Source of the DNA: Gammaproteobacteria bacterium
GTDB lineage: Bacteria > Pseudomonadota > Gammaproteobacteria > GCA-002705445 > GCA-002716945
Assembly (NCBI GenBank): GCA_030835925.1
Contig: JAURQW010000021.1
Coordinates: 1-42,383, forward strand
DNA length: 42,383 bases
Reading direction: 5' to 3'
The translations under genes and the position numbers were made by a program. The notes below the pieces were generated by a model, which was not told where the DNA came from, did no database searches, and was given only the letters and a program-made list of their open reading frames with translations. This document shows positions 41,253 to 42,383 of this stretch, piece after piece; the first letter of the stretch is position 1; every line of letters starts with the position of its first letter.

Positions 41253-42383
41253 TATTTTACTAATAATTATCCCTTTATTTGTGTCATCTTGTTCAAATAA
41301 TCGTGATGAAGTCTCAAGTGTAAATATGCCTGTTTCACAAAAGAATTTCGGCGGTGATAAGTATTTACATTTATATAACTCACTGTATATTGGTTTGGCC
41401 TTGAAGAAGTCACTAAATGATGAAGCTCTAAAAACCTTCATTAATAACATAGACACAATGGATGATATTAATTTATTTGAGAAACTTTCTAAAATCTCAA
41501 GAGATACTCATAGATTTAGTTACTCTCAAGCTATATCAGATAGATGGATCGAGATTGATGGTAACTCTTACCTAGCTTATATGTATGCTTTAAGCGCCTC
41601 TATTGATAATAGTAATTTTGATAAAGCTAAGGAATATTTTGATAATTTTATAAGAGTGAGCGATCCAAGAGACAGACGAGACTATGCAAAACTCATTTTT
41701 TTTATTATTGAAAATAAAAATAGAATTAATGTCGTTAGGTTTTTTGAGGAGTACTTAAAACAAAATAATAATTATGCGCTACATATAAATTTCATAGAAT
41801 TATTGTACTCCTATAATATGCATGAAAAAGTCATTGAGCATATTAACAAAATTGGATCATTTAGTGACAGAGGTTTAACAAGAATTTATGCTAACTCTCT
41901 AAGGTCAATGGGTAGCCAAAATATGGCTATAAGTATTTTGGAGAAATACATATCAGATAAAGTCTCTCCTGATAGACAGGTTGAGTTGGAACTACTAGAT
42001 GTATATCTAGACAAGCAGGACATAGTTTTCTCGGAAGACTTTATAAGCAGTTTATTAACCAAAGATCCGGATAATTCAGATACTTTATTTAAAATTTCAA
42101 CTTTATTACATGATAAGGGTTATCATCTTTTATCTGAGAAATATCTATCATACATTGTTATAGAAAATGATCGAGTTAATATTATGAGGGGCCTAAATGA
42201 CTATATGCTAGGTAACTATGAGGAATCGATTGAGCATTTTAAAAGAGTAAGAGATTTTAATTATAAAATATTGTCACATATAAATATCTCCTCATCGTTG
42301 AATCAGCTATATGGGCTAGATAAGGCATTTGCATATATTGAGAGCACTAAAAAAGATTATGATGATAAGGATATCAATCTTAA
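41236..42383 (+). CDS. TPR-repeat lipoprotein (partial, runs off the window)
   Basis: The frame is open from ATG 41236 to the window end (382 codons) with no stop. The N-terminus is a lipoprotein signal peptide with the lipobox VSSC (Cys19), so the protein is tethered to the periplasmic side of a membrane. The rest is helical and shows tetratricopeptide-like repeats, for example GSQNMAISILEKYISDK, GNYEESIEHFKRVRDF and repeated Asn/Tyr/Leu helix pairs. The place divergent to hemA is held in Pseudomonas by a TPR protein gene followed by lolB and ispE, so lolB may lie beyond the window. Its function is unknown, probably in envelope assembly. No Shine-Dalgarno precedes the ATG. Confidence 0.85.
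   Translation, partial: MSNYLNILLIIIPLFVSSCSNNRDEVSSVNMPVSQKNFGGDKYLHLYNSLYIGLALKKSLNDEALKTFINNIDTMDDINLFEKLSKISRDTHRFSYSQAISDRWIEIDGNSYLAYMYALSASIDNSNFDKAKEYFDNFIRVSDPRDRRDYAKLIFFIIENKNRINVVRFFEEYLKQNNNYALHINFIELLYSYNMHEKVIEHINKIGSFSDRGLTRIYANSLRSMGSQNMAISILEKYISDKVSPDRQVELELLDVYLDKQDIVFSEDFISSLLTKDPDNSDTLFKISTLLHDKGYHLLSEKYLSYIVIENDRVNIMRGLNDYMLGNYEESIEHFKRVRDFNYKILSHINISSSLNQLYGLDKAFAYIESTKKDYDDKDINL

Noticed and set aside
41244-41456. Minus-strand 70-residue frame opposite the TPR lipoprotein.
   Set aside because: The plus frame is open to the window end with a clear lipoprotein signal, so the minus frame is a shadow.

Overview
The window is a gene-dense, strongly AT-rich stretch of chromosome. 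It most likely comes from a sulfur-oxidising marine gammaproteobacterium with a streamlined genome. The gammaproteobacterial signs are the linked blocks trxA-rho, aroQ-accB-accC...fis-purH-purD, hemA-prfA-prmC with a divergent TPR lipoprotein gene, mreBCD, and the LPS inner-core genes next to tolC/pcm and thiC. The left edge carries the C-terminal half of AprA, the dissimilatory-type APS reductase flavoprotein. An AT-rich, Apr-bearing gammaproteobacterium fits the SUP05/Thioglobaceae-type lineages, but this assignment is an inference from a few genes. I see no phage, IS element, CRISPR array, tRNA or rRNA. No gap between genes exceeds about 200 bases.

Layout. (1) 1-2001, + strand: aprA (cut by the window edge), a small unrecognised gene and a YfcE-like phosphoesterase. 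(2) 2014-3746, +: a clear promoter, then trxA and rho. (3) 3747-11051, -: dsbD, aroQ, accB, accC, fis, purH, purD (listed in transcription order), covering disulfide reduction, the shikimate pathway, fatty-acid initiation, a nucleoid protein and purine synthesis. (4) 11154-15367, +: fxsA, groES-groEL with a clean terminator, and a FadD-type acyl-CoA ligase. (5) 15370-19084, -: an FbpABC ferric-iron ABC importer behind a Fur-box-like operator. (6) 19269-26828, mixed strands: ilvE, a split hldE (two overlapping genes), a heptosyltransferase-family gene, Kdo kinase, Kdo transferase, a TolC-type outer-membrane protein, a rhodanese and a Pcm-like methyltransferase. Several neighbours here overlap tail-to-tail. 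(7) 26900-29993: thiC (+) and a convergent metY (-). (8) 30058-41170, -: thirteen tightly packed genes, hemA-prfA-prmC-gatC-gatA-gatB-mreB-mreC-mreD-rsmJ-(unknown)-bolA-dinB. (9) 41236-42383, +: the start of a TPR lipoprotein that runs off the window.

The genes are mostly core metabolism and cell-envelope functions. Together they describe an aerobic Gram-negative cell with heptose/Kdo LPS, Fur-regulated ferric-iron uptake, sulfite oxidation through APS reductase, transamidation-based Gln/Asn-tRNA synthesis, and very compact operons. I did not find a clear new multi-gene system. The most interesting points are the small gene behind aprA, the hldE split exactly at the interdomain linker, the fused hemA-to-dinB gene run, the Fur-box/-10 overlap at fbpA, and a 10-bp-phased repeat in front of ilvE. 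Several starts were moved to internal ATGs because a Shine-Dalgarno sequence or signal peptide fits them better (fbpA, fbpC, metY, bolA, tolC, ilvE, the second hldE half).
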